Of a stretch of 64,000 bases of DNA, positions 8,227 through 16,857 are shown piece by piece. Source of the DNA: QIAW01 sp035487295 (lineage in GTDB: Bacteria > Acidobacteriota > Terriglobia > Terriglobales > Acidobacteriaceae); contig DATHMH010000017.1 of NCBI GenBank assembly GCA_035487295.1, positions 62,001 through 126,000 of the forward strand, read 5' to 3'. Both the position numbers and the translations under genes were made by a program. The notes beneath the pieces are model-generated. The model was given only the letters and a program-made list of their open reading frames with translations. It made no database searches and had not been told where the DNA came from. The stretch's first letter is position 1. Each line of letters starts with the position of its first letter.

Positions 8227-9432
8227 GTGGAATTTTTTAAGAATACGAACATCGATTTTCTCGGCAAAAAGTGGTACTTCCTGGCTTTCTCGCTGATCTT
8301 CAGCGTCGCCGGCCTGCTCTCTATCTTCTTCTGGCATGGCATTCCCCGCGGGGTAGATTTTGAAGGCGGAACCCTGGTTGACGTGAAATTTGCCACCACC
8401 CCCAACTTTGACGCCCTGCGCAGCGAACTGGACCGCTCGGGGCTGCACAAGCCCAAGCTTCAGCCGCTTGGCGCCGCGAGCAACAACGAAGTCCTGATTG
8501 CCCTGGAGCAAAAAGAGACCAGTGAAGCTTCTCTCGATCAGGGTAAGAACCAGATTATCAAGGCGCTGAGCTCGAACGCCCCGGAAGGGAAGCAGGACCT
8601 CAACAACACCAACGTGTCGGCTATACAAGATTCTCTTGTGCAGCGCGATCCTTTGCATATTGGGGTGAACGTTGGCGGGCGCTATCAGGCCGAGGCGCAG
8701 AAAATTGTGGATTATCGCGATAAGCTCAAGGGCGGCGTGCTCGGCAGCTTCGATGAACTTAAAAGCGTCACTTCCCCTGAGGTCGTGAGCGCTTTGCAGA
8801 ATGACTTTTACCTCTCGAATTTTGGGGTGCGCAGCGTGCAAATCGTGGGTCCGCAAGTGGGTGCCCAGCTTCGCAAACAGGCGCTACTGGCCATCCTGTA
8901 TTCCCTGGCGGGCATGCTTGTCTATCTATGGTTCCGCTTTGAGATGATTTATGGCGTGGCCGCGGTGGTGGCGGTCTTCCATGACACTCTGATTACCATC
9001 GGAGCTTTCTCCTTGACGAATCAAGAGATAAGCCTTACGGTTATTGCCGCCATCCTAACGCTGGTTGGCTACTCCATGAACGACACGATTGTGGTCTTTG
9101 ACCGCATCCGTGAAAACGTGAAGTTGCTACGGCGCGAGAGCCTGGCAGAGATCGTTAACAAGAGCATCAATCAGACCCTGAGCCGAACCATTCTGACTTC
9201 CGGACTCACATTCCTGACGGTGCTTTCGCTGTATCTATTTGGAGGCGAGGTACTTAAGGGTTTTTCCTTTGCCCTGGTAGTAGGCATCCTGATTGGCACC
9301 TACTCCTCGATTGCAATTGCCGCGCCCATGCTGGTGGCTTATCAGGAGTGGCGCAGCAGCCGCTCTGACCGGCGCCCTGCCCCGGTAGTTATTGATTCCG
9401 GGCGCAAAGAGAAGGTCAGGGCGAAGGCTTAA
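8227..9432 (+). CDS. secF: Protein translocase subunit SecF
   Basis: SecF is the partner of SecD. Motifs: FLGKKWYF at the N-terminus, GVDFEGGTLVDVKF in the first periplasmic part, and YSMNDTIVVFDRIREN in the fourth span, the SecF counterpart of the SecD membrane motif. I chose GTG 8227 (VEFFKNTNIDFLGKKW) because the family usually begins this way and AGAAGG lies about 10 bases before it. An in-frame ATG at 8197 would add ten residues. With this start the protein has 401 residues. A hairpin directly after the stop probably ends the yajC-secD-secF transcript. Confidence 0.97.
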   Translation: MEFFKNTNIDFLGKKWYFLAFSLIFSVAGLLSIFFWHGIPRGVDFEGGTLVDVKFATTPNFDALRSELDRSGLHKPKLQPLGAASNNEVLIALEQKETSEASLDQGKNQIIKALSSNAPEGKQDLNNTNVSAIQDSLVQRDPLHIGVNVGGRYQAEAQKIVDYRDKLKGGVLGSFDELKSVTSPEVVSALQNDFYLSNFGVRSVQIVGPQVGAQLRKQALLAILYSLAGMLVYLWFRFEMIYGVAAVVAVFHDTLITIGAFSLTNQEISLTVIAAILTLVGYSMNDTIVVFDRIRENVKLLRRESLAEIVNKSINQTLSRTILTSGLTFLTVLSLYLFGGEVLKGFSFALVVGILIGTYSSIAIAAPMLVAYQEWRSSRSDRRPAPVVIDSGRKEKVRAKA

Positions 9433-9456
9433 TTGCACCATATTTGGTGCAATTTT
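9431..9456 (+). terminator. Terminator-like hairpin after secF
   Basis: AATTGCACCA (9431-9440), loop TATT, TGGTGCAATT (9445-9454): ten perfect pairs, beginning at the base pair before or at the secF stop and followed by a short T stretch. The T run is short, so this is a moderate-quality rho-independent terminator. Confidence 0.6.
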
Positions 9457-9575
9457 GCCCGGAAATTTTGGCAAGGGAACTGGGAACTTTTTGGGGTATA
9501 TCCGGTGTCTAAAGGTATTGGTGAAGACTAAATAACAGATAAAGCTCTGTTGACCCATTTCCGGGAGATGAAGTT

Positions 9576-10301
9576 ATGTTTGAGGATAGCCTGATTGAAT
9601 CGTCGGGCAGACTAAAGACGAAGCGTGGTTTGACGACCACCATTGCTACCAGCTTGCTGGTGATCGTGATTGGAATCTTTTGTCTGGTTCCATTGCTTTA
9701 TCCAGAGGTGCTGCCCAAGACCCTGATTACGACATTCCTGGTGGCGCCGCCGCCACCACCGCCGCCGCCACCGCCGGTAGCGGTTGTAAAAGTGGCAAAA
9801 ATTGAGACCGAGCTCGACCAAGGCGCTCTGCGTACCCCCACTAAGATTCCCGAAAAAATCAAGATGGTGAAAGAAGAAGAGGCCCCGCCTGCCGAGTCGG
9901 CCGGCATCCCCGGCGGAGTTGCCGGCGGAGTTCCGGGTGGAAGCATGGGCGGGGTTATCGGCAGCTTGCTGGGTGGCACGGGGAGCGTTCCCAAGGTTAC
10001 GTTGAACCGCGTACGCGTGTCGGCAGGTGTGGTCGAAGGCAACCTGATTCACAAAGTAGTGCCTCTTTATCCACCACTGGCCAAAACGGCCCGCATTCAG
10101 GGCACGGTGGTCTTGCATGCCATCATCAGCAAGCAAGGCAACGTGGAGAACCTGAACGTGATCAGCGGACATCCCATGCTGATGCCGGCAGCTGTGGAAG
10201 CGGTAAAGCAGTGGAAATACAAGCCCTATATCCTGAATGGCGAGCCGGTTGAGGTAGAGACGACGGTTACTGTCAACTTTAACCTTACAGGCGGGGCATA
10301 G
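9576..10301 (+). CDS. TonB-family energy transducer
   Basis: TonB links inner-membrane ExbB/ExbD proton flow to outer-membrane receptors. The 241-residue protein has a cytoplasmic N-terminus, one membrane span (about 26-50), a run of ten prolines (VAPPPPPPPPPPVAVVKVAK), a Gly-rich linker (about 108-140) and a C-terminal TonB domain (about 155-238) with VVPLYPPLAKTARIQGTVVL and VKQWKYKPYILNGEPV. An ExbB gene and three ExbD genes follow on the same strand, which supports the role. Whether it serves siderophores, carbohydrates or another substrate cannot be seen. Confidence 0.95.
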   Translation: MFEDSLIESSGRLKTKRGLTTTIATSLLVIVIGIFCLVPLLYPEVLPKTLITTFLVAPPPPPPPPPPVAVVKVAKIETELDQGALRTPTKIPEKIKMVKEEEAPPAESAGIPGGVAGGVPGGSMGGVIGSLLGGTGSVPKVTLNRVRVSAGVVEGNLIHKVVPLYPPLAKTARIQGTVVLHAIISKQGNVENLNVISGHPMLMPAAVEAVKQWKYKPYILNGEPVEVETTVTVNFNLTGGA

Positions 10302-10522
10302 AATTAGAAAATTTCGGGCGGAAGGGTGAAGCCGCATCTGCCCTGATTTGCATCTATCCTGAGCAGCCTTTTGCTGCACGCGCACTCAGGAGCGGCTCGT
10401 GACGCAAGAGGTATCCGGTTGACCCCTCCATACGAATTGGAACAAGGGAAGTCTGGCATGCCTGAGTAACACAGTTTTAATTTCAGTAGTTCGAACCTCC
10501 GAGGAGGAAAGGATCATAAGCT

Positions 10523-11287
10523 ATGTTTTTTGCTAACGTTGCAAGTTTACTGTTCACCCATACTGCCGCTTTCGGCATGTGGCTATTCCAGCAGGAGGGC
10601 CAGGCCGCAGGCTTTGACAACCCTATTGCGCTATGGAACGCCATGGGCTGGTTTGCCCGCATCATCGTCATCATATTGTTTGCCATGTCGGCAATTTCAA
10701 TCGGTGTGATGATTGACCGCGCTTTTGCTTTCAGCGCCGCCCGCAAGCAGTCGCGCTCGTTCGCCCCGGCCGTGGCCGGCGCGTTGCGCGAAGGCAAAAT
10801 TGACGAAGCTATCCGCGTGGCCGAGCGCAACAAAAAGAGCCACCTAGCCAAGGTTGTGACCGCCGGATTGCAAGAGTTCAAAGCGCACACCGAATCTTCC
10901 GACATCCCGGGCGAAGAAATCGAGGCCTCCAAGCGCGCCCTGGAGCGGGCAGAAGCCATTGTGCATGCCGAACTGAAGCGCGGTTTAGGTGGACTGGCCA
11001 CCATCGGCTCCACCGCCCCCTTCGTGGGCTTGCTGGGGACCGTGGCCGGCATTCTGAACGCGTTTATCGGAATTTCGAACCAGCATGCCACCGGTCTGGC
11101 GGCTGTGGCCGGCGGTATCGCAGAGGCCCTGGTGACGACGGCCATCGGATTGTTTGTGGCCATCCCCGCCGTCTGGATGTTCAACTACTTCACCAACAAG
11201 GTCGAAGCCTTTGACGTCGAGATGGACAACAGCTCGAGCGAATTGATTGACTACTTCCTGAAGCGCAGCGGCAAGATGCGCAAGTAA
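10523..11287 (+). CDS. exbB: MotA/TolQ/ExbB proton channel family protein
   Basis: This is the pentameric channel subunit of a TonB/Tol energy system. The 254-residue protein has a first span (about 50-70), a cytoplasmic helical region with ALERAEAIVHAELKRGLGGL, and the conserved pair of spans with FVGLLGTVAGILNAFIGIS and LVTTAIGLFVAIPAVWMFNYF. A strong purine-rich site (AGGAGGAAAGGA, 10502-10513) precedes ATG 10523. It sits between the TonB gene and the first ExbD gene, with an unusual long hairpin after it. Confidence 0.96.
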   Translation: MFFANVASLLFTHTAAFGMWLFQQEGQAAGFDNPIALWNAMGWFARIIVIILFAMSAISIGVMIDRAFAFSAARKQSRSFAPAVAGALREGKIDEAIRVAERNKKSHLAKVVTAGLQEFKAHTESSDIPGEEIEASKRALERAEAIVHAELKRGLGGLATIGSTAPFVGLLGTVAGILNAFIGISNQHATGLAAVAGGIAEALVTTAIGLFVAIPAVWMFNYFTNKVEAFDVEMDNSSSELIDYFLKRSGKMRK

Positions 11288-11322
11288 GCGTTGTACCATC
11301 AGGAAACACAAAACTTAGATAT

Positions 11323-11382
11323 GACCTCCTCGCGGGCCCGGGTCGTTACAACCTGGGCCCGATTGCTACTTCGAGGGAGGTC
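11323..11382 (+). other. Two-storey hairpin between exbB and the first exbD
   Basis: Outer arms GACCTCCTCG (11323-11332) and CGAGGGAGGTC (11372-11382), and inner arms CGGGCCCGGGT (11333-11343) and ACCTGGGCCCG (11351-11361), enclose the loop CGTTACA. There is no T run, so it is not a classical terminator. A structure this stable inside an operon could set exbB:exbD ratios by RNA processing or partial termination (inference). Confidence 0.6.
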
Positions 11383-11402
11383 GCAGGCAGGATTAAAAGC
11401 TT

Positions 11403-11879
11403 ATGGGAATTTCAAAAAGAGACGAAGGCAGCAAGGTCAACTCCAACATTAACGTGACCCCCATGGTGGACGTAATGCTGGTGCTGCTGATCATTTTCAT
11501 GGTGGTGACCCCCATGCTGCAGAAAGGCGCCAGCGTGGATATGGCCAAGACCGATAACCCGGTTGCCATGAACGATGCCGATAAGGAAGATGCGGTCATC
11601 GTGGCGGTCACCCGCGACGGCCGGATTTATCTAGGCAGCGACATGGTGCCGGCAGATCAGATCACCAACCTGGTGAAAGACAAGCTCGAGCGCAAGACCG
11701 ACAAACGCGTGTTTGTGAAGGCTGACGCCCATGCTAAGTACGGCTCAGTGGTGGATGTGGTCGATAATGTCCGCTCTGCCGGCGTGGACCAGCTTGGATT
11801 GTTGACCGAAGAAAAGAAATCATCGACCCCACCACCGCCGCCTGATGATAACAAGAAAACGCCGCCACCGAGTAACTAG
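11403..11879 (+). CDS. exbD: ExbD/TolR family biopolymer transport protein (copy 1)
   Basis: ExbD is the single-span partner of ExbB and carries the proton-accepting Asp. The 158-residue protein has a short cytoplasmic N-terminus, then NINVTPMVDVMLVLLIIFMV (about 18-37) with the catalytic Asp in PMVD. The periplasmic domain contains AVTRDGRIYLGSD and KRVFVKADAHAKYGSV. The tail is rich in Pro, Asp and Lys. It resembles the next gene closely (tandem duplication), which starts 6 bases after its stop. Confidence 0.95.
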   Translation: MGISKRDEGSKVNSNINVTPMVDVMLVLLIIFMVVTPMLQKGASVDMAKTDNPVAMNDADKEDAVIVAVTRDGRIYLGSDMVPADQITNLVKDKLERKTDKRVFVKADAHAKYGSVVDVVDNVRSAGVDQLGLLTEEKKSSTPPPPPDDNKKTPPPSN

Positions 11880-11885
11880 GCTGCG

Positions 11886-12368
11886 GTGTCTAAGAAAGCT
11901 ATGGCGATAGCAGATAGAGCCGAAGGCGGGAAGGTCACATCTGACATTAATGTGACCCCGATGGTAGATGTCATGCTGGTGTTACTCATCATCTTTATGG
12001 TGGTAACCCCTCTGATTCAGCAGCCCGGGCACTGGGTGGAGATGGCAAAGAGCAATAATCCTGTTACCATGCCCGATGCCGGTAAAGACGATTCGATTAT
12101 TGTGGGTGTGAGCCGCGACGGAAGAATTTATCTGGGTCAAGACCGCATTGCGGTTGATGAGCTTGCGGCCAAAGTGAAAGACAAACTGGATCGAAGGCTC
12201 GATAAGCACGTATTTGTGAAAGCCGATGCTCATGCCAAATACGGCGTGGTTGTAGAGGTGGTGGATAACATTCGGTCGGCGAGTGTTGACGAGATTGGGC
12301 TGCTTACAGAGCAGAATAGGCGCGTGGTTCCGCCGCCCCCACATGCGGACGTTCATAAAGAGATTTGA
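11886..12368 (+). CDS. exbD: ExbD/TolR family biopolymer transport protein (copy 2)
   Basis: A 160-residue close paralogue of copy 1: the same span motif (INVTPMVDVMLVLLIIFMVV), then SRDGRIYLGQD and KHVFVKADAHAKYGVV. GTG 11886 gives the longest form and is 6 bases from the previous stop; ATG 11901 (MAIADRAEGG) is an alternative. The two copies may form mixed channels or serve different TonB proteins (inference). Confidence 0.94.
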   Translation: MSKKAMAIADRAEGGKVTSDINVTPMVDVMLVLLIIFMVVTPLIQQPGHWVEMAKSNNPVTMPDAGKDDSIIVGVSRDGRIYLGQDRIAVDELAAKVKDKLDRRLDKHVFVKADAHAKYGVVVEVVDNIRSASVDEIGLLTEQNRRVVPPPPHADVHKEI

Positions 12369-12372
12369 GTGC

Positions 12373-12396
12373 CCCATCCGGGCTTAGCCGGATGGG
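12373..12396 (+). other. Hairpin between exbD copies 2 and 3
   Basis: CCCATCCGG (12373-12381), loop GCTTAG (12382-12387), CCGGATGGG (12388-12396): nine perfect pairs, followed by no T run but by the ribosome binding site AAGGAG of the third exbD. A second stable intercistronic structure in this operon. Confidence 0.55.
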
Positions 12397-12421
12397 CAGG
12401 AAGTAAAGAAGGAGATTTGTT

Positions 12422-12859
12422 ATGGCAATGGCAGTAGGCGGAAAAGGTGGCCCCTCCGCCGATATCAATGTGACCCCGCTGATTGACGTATTGCTGGTGC
12501 TGCTGATCATCTTCATGGTCATCACCCCGCTCACACCCAAAGGTTTGGATGCCCTGGTTCCGCAGCCTCCGAAAGACAAAGACAAGACGCCGCCGCCCAA
12601 CGATCGCACCATCGTGGTGCAGGTTTTGCAGGGCAGCGGCAACCGTCCGGATTTGAAGATCAACCAGGAACCGGCTACATGGGACAATCTGTCCGACACA
12701 TTGAATAATATCTTTAAGACTCGCGCCGAGCGCGTCATGTTCGTCAAGGGCGACAAAGACGTGGATTTTCAGTATGTCGCGCAGGTCATTGATATCGCCC
12801 ATGGCGTCGGGGTGGATAAAGTCGGGCTGATTACCGCCAAGATCGAAGCCGGCGAATAG
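12422..12859 (+). CDS. exbD: ExbD/TolR family biopolymer transport protein (copy 3, divergent)
   Basis: A 145-residue third ExbD. The span reads INVTPLIDVLLVLLIIFMVI with the catalytic Asp in PLID. The periplasmic domain differs clearly from copies 1 and 2 (VLQGSGNRPDLKINQEPATW, ERVMFVKGDKDVDFQYVAQV) and ends with a short tail. AAGGAG stands 8-9 bases before ATG 12422. Its divergence from the tandem pair suggests an older duplication and a distinct partner. Confidence 0.95.
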   Translation: MAMAVGGKGGPSADINVTPLIDVLLVLLIIFMVITPLTPKGLDALVPQPPKDKDKTPPPNDRTIVVQVLQGSGNRPDLKINQEPATWDNLSDTLNNIFKTRAERVMFVKGDKDVDFQYVAQVIDIAHGVGVDKVGLITAKIEAGE

Positions 12860-12988
12860 ATTTTTGAAAGGATAGCGTGAAGCGGAAGGCGAGCGCGCCA
12901 TCACGCGCCTGCCGGCGCAAAGGGTGCAGCAATCCCGCGGGAGCGGTTTGCGAATCCCTGAGATACGTAATGTAGAGGAATAGGGGAG

Positions 12989-13828
12989 ATGATGAGGAAC
13001 GCGATGAAATCAGGTCTGCGGATTGCGTTGATCGGTCTGCTTGCATGCGTGGTGCTGTCGGCCACGGGTTGCGACAAGCTGCGAGCGCGCGACCAGTTGA
13101 ACAAAGGCGTACAAGCTTACAAGAATGGCCGCTTTGAAGAGGCCATCGAACACTTCAAGAATTCCGTGGCGTACGATCCCGATCTGGGTGTGGCCCGCCT
13201 GTATCTGGCAACCGCTTACTTTGGCCAGTATGTTCCGGGCGTGGATACACCTGAGAACAACCACAGCGCTGAGCAGGCCATTGAGCAATACCAAAAGGTG
13301 CTGGAGAGCCAGCCCAGCAAAAGCAATGGCATTACTGCGCTCAAAGGCATTGCCTCGCTCTACTTCAATATGAAGAAGTTCGACCAGGCCAAACAGTATC
13401 AGCGAAAAGTACTGGAGCAGGACCCCACCGATCCCGAGGCCTATTACTCGATCGGTGTCATTGACTGGACGCAGACATATGCTCCCAACCAGGCAGTGCG
13501 AACCAGCATGTCTTTAAAGCCTGATGAGCCGATCAAGGACCAGAAAGCCTGCGAAGATCTGCGCACTAAAAATGACGCGACGGTCAAAGAGGGCATCGAT
13601 ATGCTCAACCAGGCAATCAAGCTTCGCAAAGATTACGACGACGCCGTAGCTTATCTCAACCTGATGTACCGGCAAAAGGCAGACCTCGAATGCGGCGACC
13701 CAATGCTTCGCGCCGAAGACCTGAAGCAGGCAGATCAGTTCGTGGAACAGGCCATGGATATCAAGCGCGCCAAGGCAGAAGCTGAGAACAAAAAAGACCG
13801 CGGTATTACCATGGACGAGAATAAGTAG
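12989..13828 (+). CDS. TPR-repeat lipoprotein
   Basis: A 279-residue protein with a lipoprotein signal peptide: hydrophobic LALIGLLACVVLSATGC-type segment ending at the lipobox Cys (ATGC, about residue 28). TPR units follow: LNKGVQAYKNGRFEEAIEHF, VARLYLATAYFGQY, and KALPRST-frame-independent repeats around FDQAKQYQRKVLEQDPTDPE. The C-terminus is Lys/Glu-rich. GGGGAG lies just before ATG 12989. It closes the TonB/Exb block and is followed by a good terminator, so it may be an outer-membrane or periplasmic partner of that system (inference). Confidence 0.88.
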   Translation: MMRNAMKSGLRIALIGLLACVVLSATGCDKLRARDQLNKGVQAYKNGRFEEAIEHFKNSVAYDPDLGVARLYLATAYFGQYVPGVDTPENNHSAEQAIEQYQKVLESQPSKSNGITALKGIASLYFNMKKFDQAKQYQRKVLEQDPTDPEAYYSIGVIDWTQTYAPNQAVRTSMSLKPDEPIKDQKACEDLRTKNDATVKEGIDMLNQAIKLRKDYDDAVAYLNLMYRQKADLECGDPMLRAEDLKQADQFVEQAMDIKRAKAEAENKKDRGITMDENK

Positions 13829-13852
13829 TTCTCTTCAAGGGACATCAGTTTC

Positions 13853-13876
13853 AAGGGCCGGCAGGCCCTTTTTTTA
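13853..13876 (+). terminator. Rho-independent terminator of the TonB/Exb/TPR block
   Basis: AAGGGCC (13853-13859), loop GGCA, GGCCCTT (13864-13870), then a T run. Seven perfect, mostly GC pairs, 25 bases after the stop of the TPR lipoprotein gene. Confidence 0.92.
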
Positions 13877-14012
13877 TTTCACGCGACTCTGGGCCTGCCG
13901 CCGAAAAAACGCAAGACGCTTCGCGCCAAAAGCGGCGCTCAGCATGGCCATAGGGAAGCAGGCTGAGCGGGCCACGAAGCACATTAAGAGCTAAACCGAT
14001 ACAGCGGCAAAG

Positions 14013-14429
14013 CTACGCCAGTTGCCAGCCGCCGAGGATCGCTCCCATAGCGGCATAGCAGGCGAGCTGGTATCCGCTGTTGATGAGGAACAGCAGGTAA
14101 TGCTGCCGCATAAAAAGCATGTCGGTGTACTTTGTGGTGATATTGAATCCCACGCATGCCAGGATAGCTGCTTCAATTCCGTTCACGATCGAAACAATTC
14201 CGATCATGTGAAAGAACCTCCACAAAACAAAGGCGGTAAGCAACGAAGCCAAAAAAGAACGCAAGTACAAAGGGCCGGCGCCTTTGCGCATCTTTTCCAT
14301 TTCTTCTTTGTTGTTGATATCGTAACCCGAAGCCAGCATCCAGGGCTTGGCAAACAGCAGCGGAGAATACCACAGGAAACCAATGGCCATCGTGGACAGC
14401 GCAGCCACCACTACCGGCAGAAATTGCAT
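14013..14429 (-). CDS. DUF1761 family membrane protein
   Basis: A 138-residue protein of four membrane spans. The first is VVVAALSTMAIGFLWYSPLLF, with the FLWYSPLLF pattern typical of DUF1761; a conserved loop follows (GYDINNKEEMEKMRKG). Later spans include FLASLLTAFVLWRFFHMIGI and INSGYQLACYAAMGAILGGW. The family has no known function. AAGGAGA stands just before the ATG. It lies alone between the TPR gene and rpoD, on the same strand as rpoD but beyond the rpoD terminator. Confidence 0.9.
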   Translation of the reverse strand: MQFLPVVVAALSTMAIGFLWYSPLLFAKPWMLASGYDINNKEEMEKMRKGAGPLYLRSFLASLLTAFVLWRFFHMIGIVSIVNGIEAAILACVGFNITTKYTDMLFMRQHYLLFLINSGYQLACYAAMGAILGGWQLA

Positions 14430-14522
14430 AGAGTTCTCCTTGAATTTAAGAAGCGGAGGAATGGTATAGCAAGGGTGGGGTCGAAAGGAACAGAAAAAGG
14501 CAACGGGGAAAACGCAGATTTT

Positions 14523-14557
14523 AAAAAATTCAGGGACGTGTTGAGCACGTCCCTGAA
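14523..14557 (-). terminator. Rho-independent terminator of rpoD
   Basis: Read on the minus strand: TTCAGGGACGTG, a 5-base loop, CACGTCCCTGAA, then TTTTTT. Twelve perfect pairs, 26 bases after the rpoD stop. Confidence 0.93.
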
Positions 14558-14582
14558 AACACTCCTTAAGTTATGAGAATCG

Positions 14583-16271
14583 TTAGTCGCGCAGGCCGTC
14601 CATGAAGGCCCGCAGTTTGCGCGAGCGCGAGGGATGGCGCAGCTTGCGCAGCGCCTTGGCCTCGATTTGCCGGATGCGCTCACGCGTCACGGTAAACGAC
14701 TGGCCCACTTCTTCCAGGGTGTGCTCGCTGCCATCTTCTAAACCGAAGCGCATCTTGATGACCTTCTCTTCGCGCGCGGTCAGGGTGCGCAGAACGTGCG
14801 CGGTCTGCTCTTTGAGGTTCACGTTGATCACGGCCTCGGCCGGCGAGACCACGGCGCGATCTTCGATGAAGTCGCCAAGGTGCGAATCTTCTTCTTCGCC
14901 AATCGGGGTCTCCAGCGAAATCGGCTCCTGCGCGATCTTCAGGACCTTGCGGACCTTGGCCACAGGGATATCCATGCGCCGGGCGATTTCTTCCGACGTA
15001 GGTTCGCGGCCCAGTTCCTGCACCAGTTGCCGCGAGGTGCGGATGAGCTTGTTGATGGTCTCGATCATGTGCACCGGAATGCGTATGGTGCGCGCCTGGT
15101 CGGCGATGGCGCGCGTAATGGCCTGCCGGATCCACCAGGTAGCGTAGGTGGAGAACTTGTAGCCGCGGCGGTACTCGAACTTATCCACCGCCTTCATCAG
15201 TCCGATGTTGCCTTCCTGAATCAGGTCGAGGAACTGCAGGCCGCGATTCGTGTACTTTTTGGCGATGGAAACCACCAGGCGCAGGTTGGCCTCGATTAGC
15301 TCGCGCTTGGCGACCTCGGCGTTCATATCGCCCTGGATAATCTCGCGCTGGGTGCGGCGCAGCTCCTGATAATCCACGCCGGCATCGGCTTCCAGCCGCT
15401 CCATATCGATTTTGAACTGCCGCTGGTTCTTGCGATATTCCTTCTTCAGCTCCTCGCTGCGGGTGGCCTCGGCTTTCTTTTCCAGCGACTGGACCTGGCG
15501 GTCGAACTGCCGCATGGCGTCCACGGTCTTGTTGACGCGGTCAATCAGCCGCTTGCGCTCCGGATTGAGGAAGCGAATGCCACGAATGGCGCGGGAAATC
15601 TCCACGATCTCGCGGCCCAGCGACCAGCGTGTGCGGCGGTGATCGCGCTGCTTCTTCTTCTCCGGGATATCCACCAGCTTCTCGGTAAGCTGCTGCGCCT
15701 TGCGGTAGTGCTTGGTCAAATTGTCGATGCGGTTGAGCGTGTCTTTCAGGCGCTTGGCAATGATCTCGTCGGTGACCTCTTCTTCATCAAAGGGAACAAT
15801 TTCCTTGATGCTGCGAACACCCTTCCTGAGGTCTTCGCCCAGCGCAATGATTTCGTTAATGACAATGGGGGAGCGCGAGATCGCCTTCAGAACACGGTTC
15901 TGTCCGCGCTCGATGCGCTTGGCAATTTCCACTTCGCCTTCGCGCGTGAGCAGGGGCACGGTGCCCATTTCGCGCAGGTACATGCGCACCGGGTCGTTGG
16001 TCTTTTCCAGCGCTCCGGGTGTGAGATCGAGGTCAACTTCTTCACCGCCTTCGAGCTCATCGGCCTTGTCGAAGCCGGTGGCGGGCGGTTTGGCGCCTTC
16101 AATGATGTCGATCCCCTGGGTGCTGATGGTGCTCATGAGATCGTCGAGATCTTCAGGCGAATGCACATCATGGGGAATGAGGTCGTTGGCCTCATCGTAG
16201 GTGAGATACCCCTTCTCTTTACCCGCATCAATCAACTTTTTAATATCGTCGAACTTATCGTCCAGAGCCAA
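14583..16271 (-). CDS. rpoD: Primary RNA polymerase sigma factor (RpoD/SigA)
   Basis: The housekeeping sigma-70 factor that directs RNA polymerase to -10/-35 promoters. 562 residues. Region 1.1 is at about 1-60 and region 1.2 contains DPVRMYLREMGTVPLLTREG. A non-conserved helical region follows. Region 2 has LRLVVSIAKKYTNRGLQFLD, IQEGNIGLMKAVDKFEYRRG and YKFSTYATWWIRQAITRA. Region 3 has RIPVHMIETINKL. Region 4 ends TVTRERIRQIEAKALRKLRH. All core residues are present. It has its own terminator and stands alone as a transcription unit. Confidence 0.98.
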   Translation of the reverse strand: MALDDKFDDIKKLIDAGKEKGYLTYDEANDLIPHDVHSPEDLDDLMSTISTQGIDIIEGAKPPATGFDKADELEGGEEVDLDLTPGALEKTNDPVRMYLREMGTVPLLTREGEVEIAKRIERGQNRVLKAISRSPIVINEIIALGEDLRKGVRSIKEIVPFDEEEVTDEIIAKRLKDTLNRIDNLTKHYRKAQQLTEKLVDIPEKKKQRDHRRTRWSLGREIVEISRAIRGIRFLNPERKRLIDRVNKTVDAMRQFDRQVQSLEKKAEATRSEELKKEYRKNQRQFKIDMERLEADAGVDYQELRRTQREIIQGDMNAEVAKRELIEANLRLVVSIAKKYTNRGLQFLDLIQEGNIGLMKAVDKFEYRRGYKFSTYATWWIRQAITRAIADQARTIRIPVHMIETINKLIRTSRQLVQELGREPTSEEIARRMDIPVAKVRKVLKIAQEPISLETPIGEEEDSHLGDFIEDRAVVSPAEAVINVNLKEQTAHVLRTLTAREEKVIKMRFGLEDGSEHTLEEVGQSFTVTRERIRQIEAKALRKLRHPSRSRKLRAFMDGLRD

Positions 16272-16533
16272 GTAGGTTCCTTTTCAGCTTCGTCCTGTAT
16301 TGATAGACGTACGCGTATTCGTATTTATGAAATGGTGGGAATAAATGCGTACAGCCCGCAAGCCTAAGCCAGCCTGCAGGCGAAAAGACGCAAACCGCAA
16401 TATGTTAGCATAGTCTGGTTGCCAGTACCAGAGTAAGTACTTCCCACCCAGATGCTTACGATTAATTAGATGGTGCTGGCAGGCTTTCGGTTTCGTAAAA
16501 GAGAGCTGAAAATGGGGCAAAATAGCCCGGTTT

Positions 16534-16857
16534 TCAGCCCCCAATCTTGATCTTGCCTGACCACATAAGGCCCCAGCAGGTGGCGTTGAGCAGAGCTGTC
16601 ACGGAGGCAGCCAGAATCACCCCCAGCGCCAGCGCTTTATGTTGTTTTCTCCTCAGAATCAGGATTACAGGAACCTGCCAGATCAGTTGTGACACTCCGA
16701 TAAAAACCAGCCCATAAGTGCCGGTTTGATCTAGGGCAACATTACCGGTAATGAGAGAAGAAGCCAGGAACCCTGCCCAGACAATAACCACGTTGAGCGC
16801 GGTCCCGAGCACGAAACCAAAGACGATTTGTAGGCCGGTTGCGAGTTTTCTATTCAC
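16534..16857 (-). CDS. Small membrane protein, tandem paralogue B (last gene of radical SAM operon)
   Basis: A 107-residue protein with three or four spans: LQIVFGFVLGTALNVVIVWAG, YGLVFIGVSQLIWQVPVILI and LALGVILAASVTALLNATCW. It is clearly related to the gene just upstream (both share GLQxVxGFxLGxAxN, QLIWQxPxILxLRxK and ALGVxxAAxxTA). The start GTG 16857 overlaps the TGA of the upstream gene by four bases (GTGA), which implies translational coupling. I know no family name. Its place at the end of the Tes-like operon suggests a membrane role with that enzyme (inference). Confidence 0.82.
   Translation of the reverse strand: MNRKLATGLQIVFGFVLGTALNVVIVWAGFLASSLITGNVALDQTGTYGLVFIGVSQLIWQVPVILILRRKQHKALALGVILAASVTALLNATCWGLMWSGKIKIGG

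Noticed and set aside
16284..16544. 86-codon frame on the minus strand upstream of rpoD
   Set aside because: No family features; lies in the probable rpoD promoter region and overlaps the end of the small membrane protein gene.
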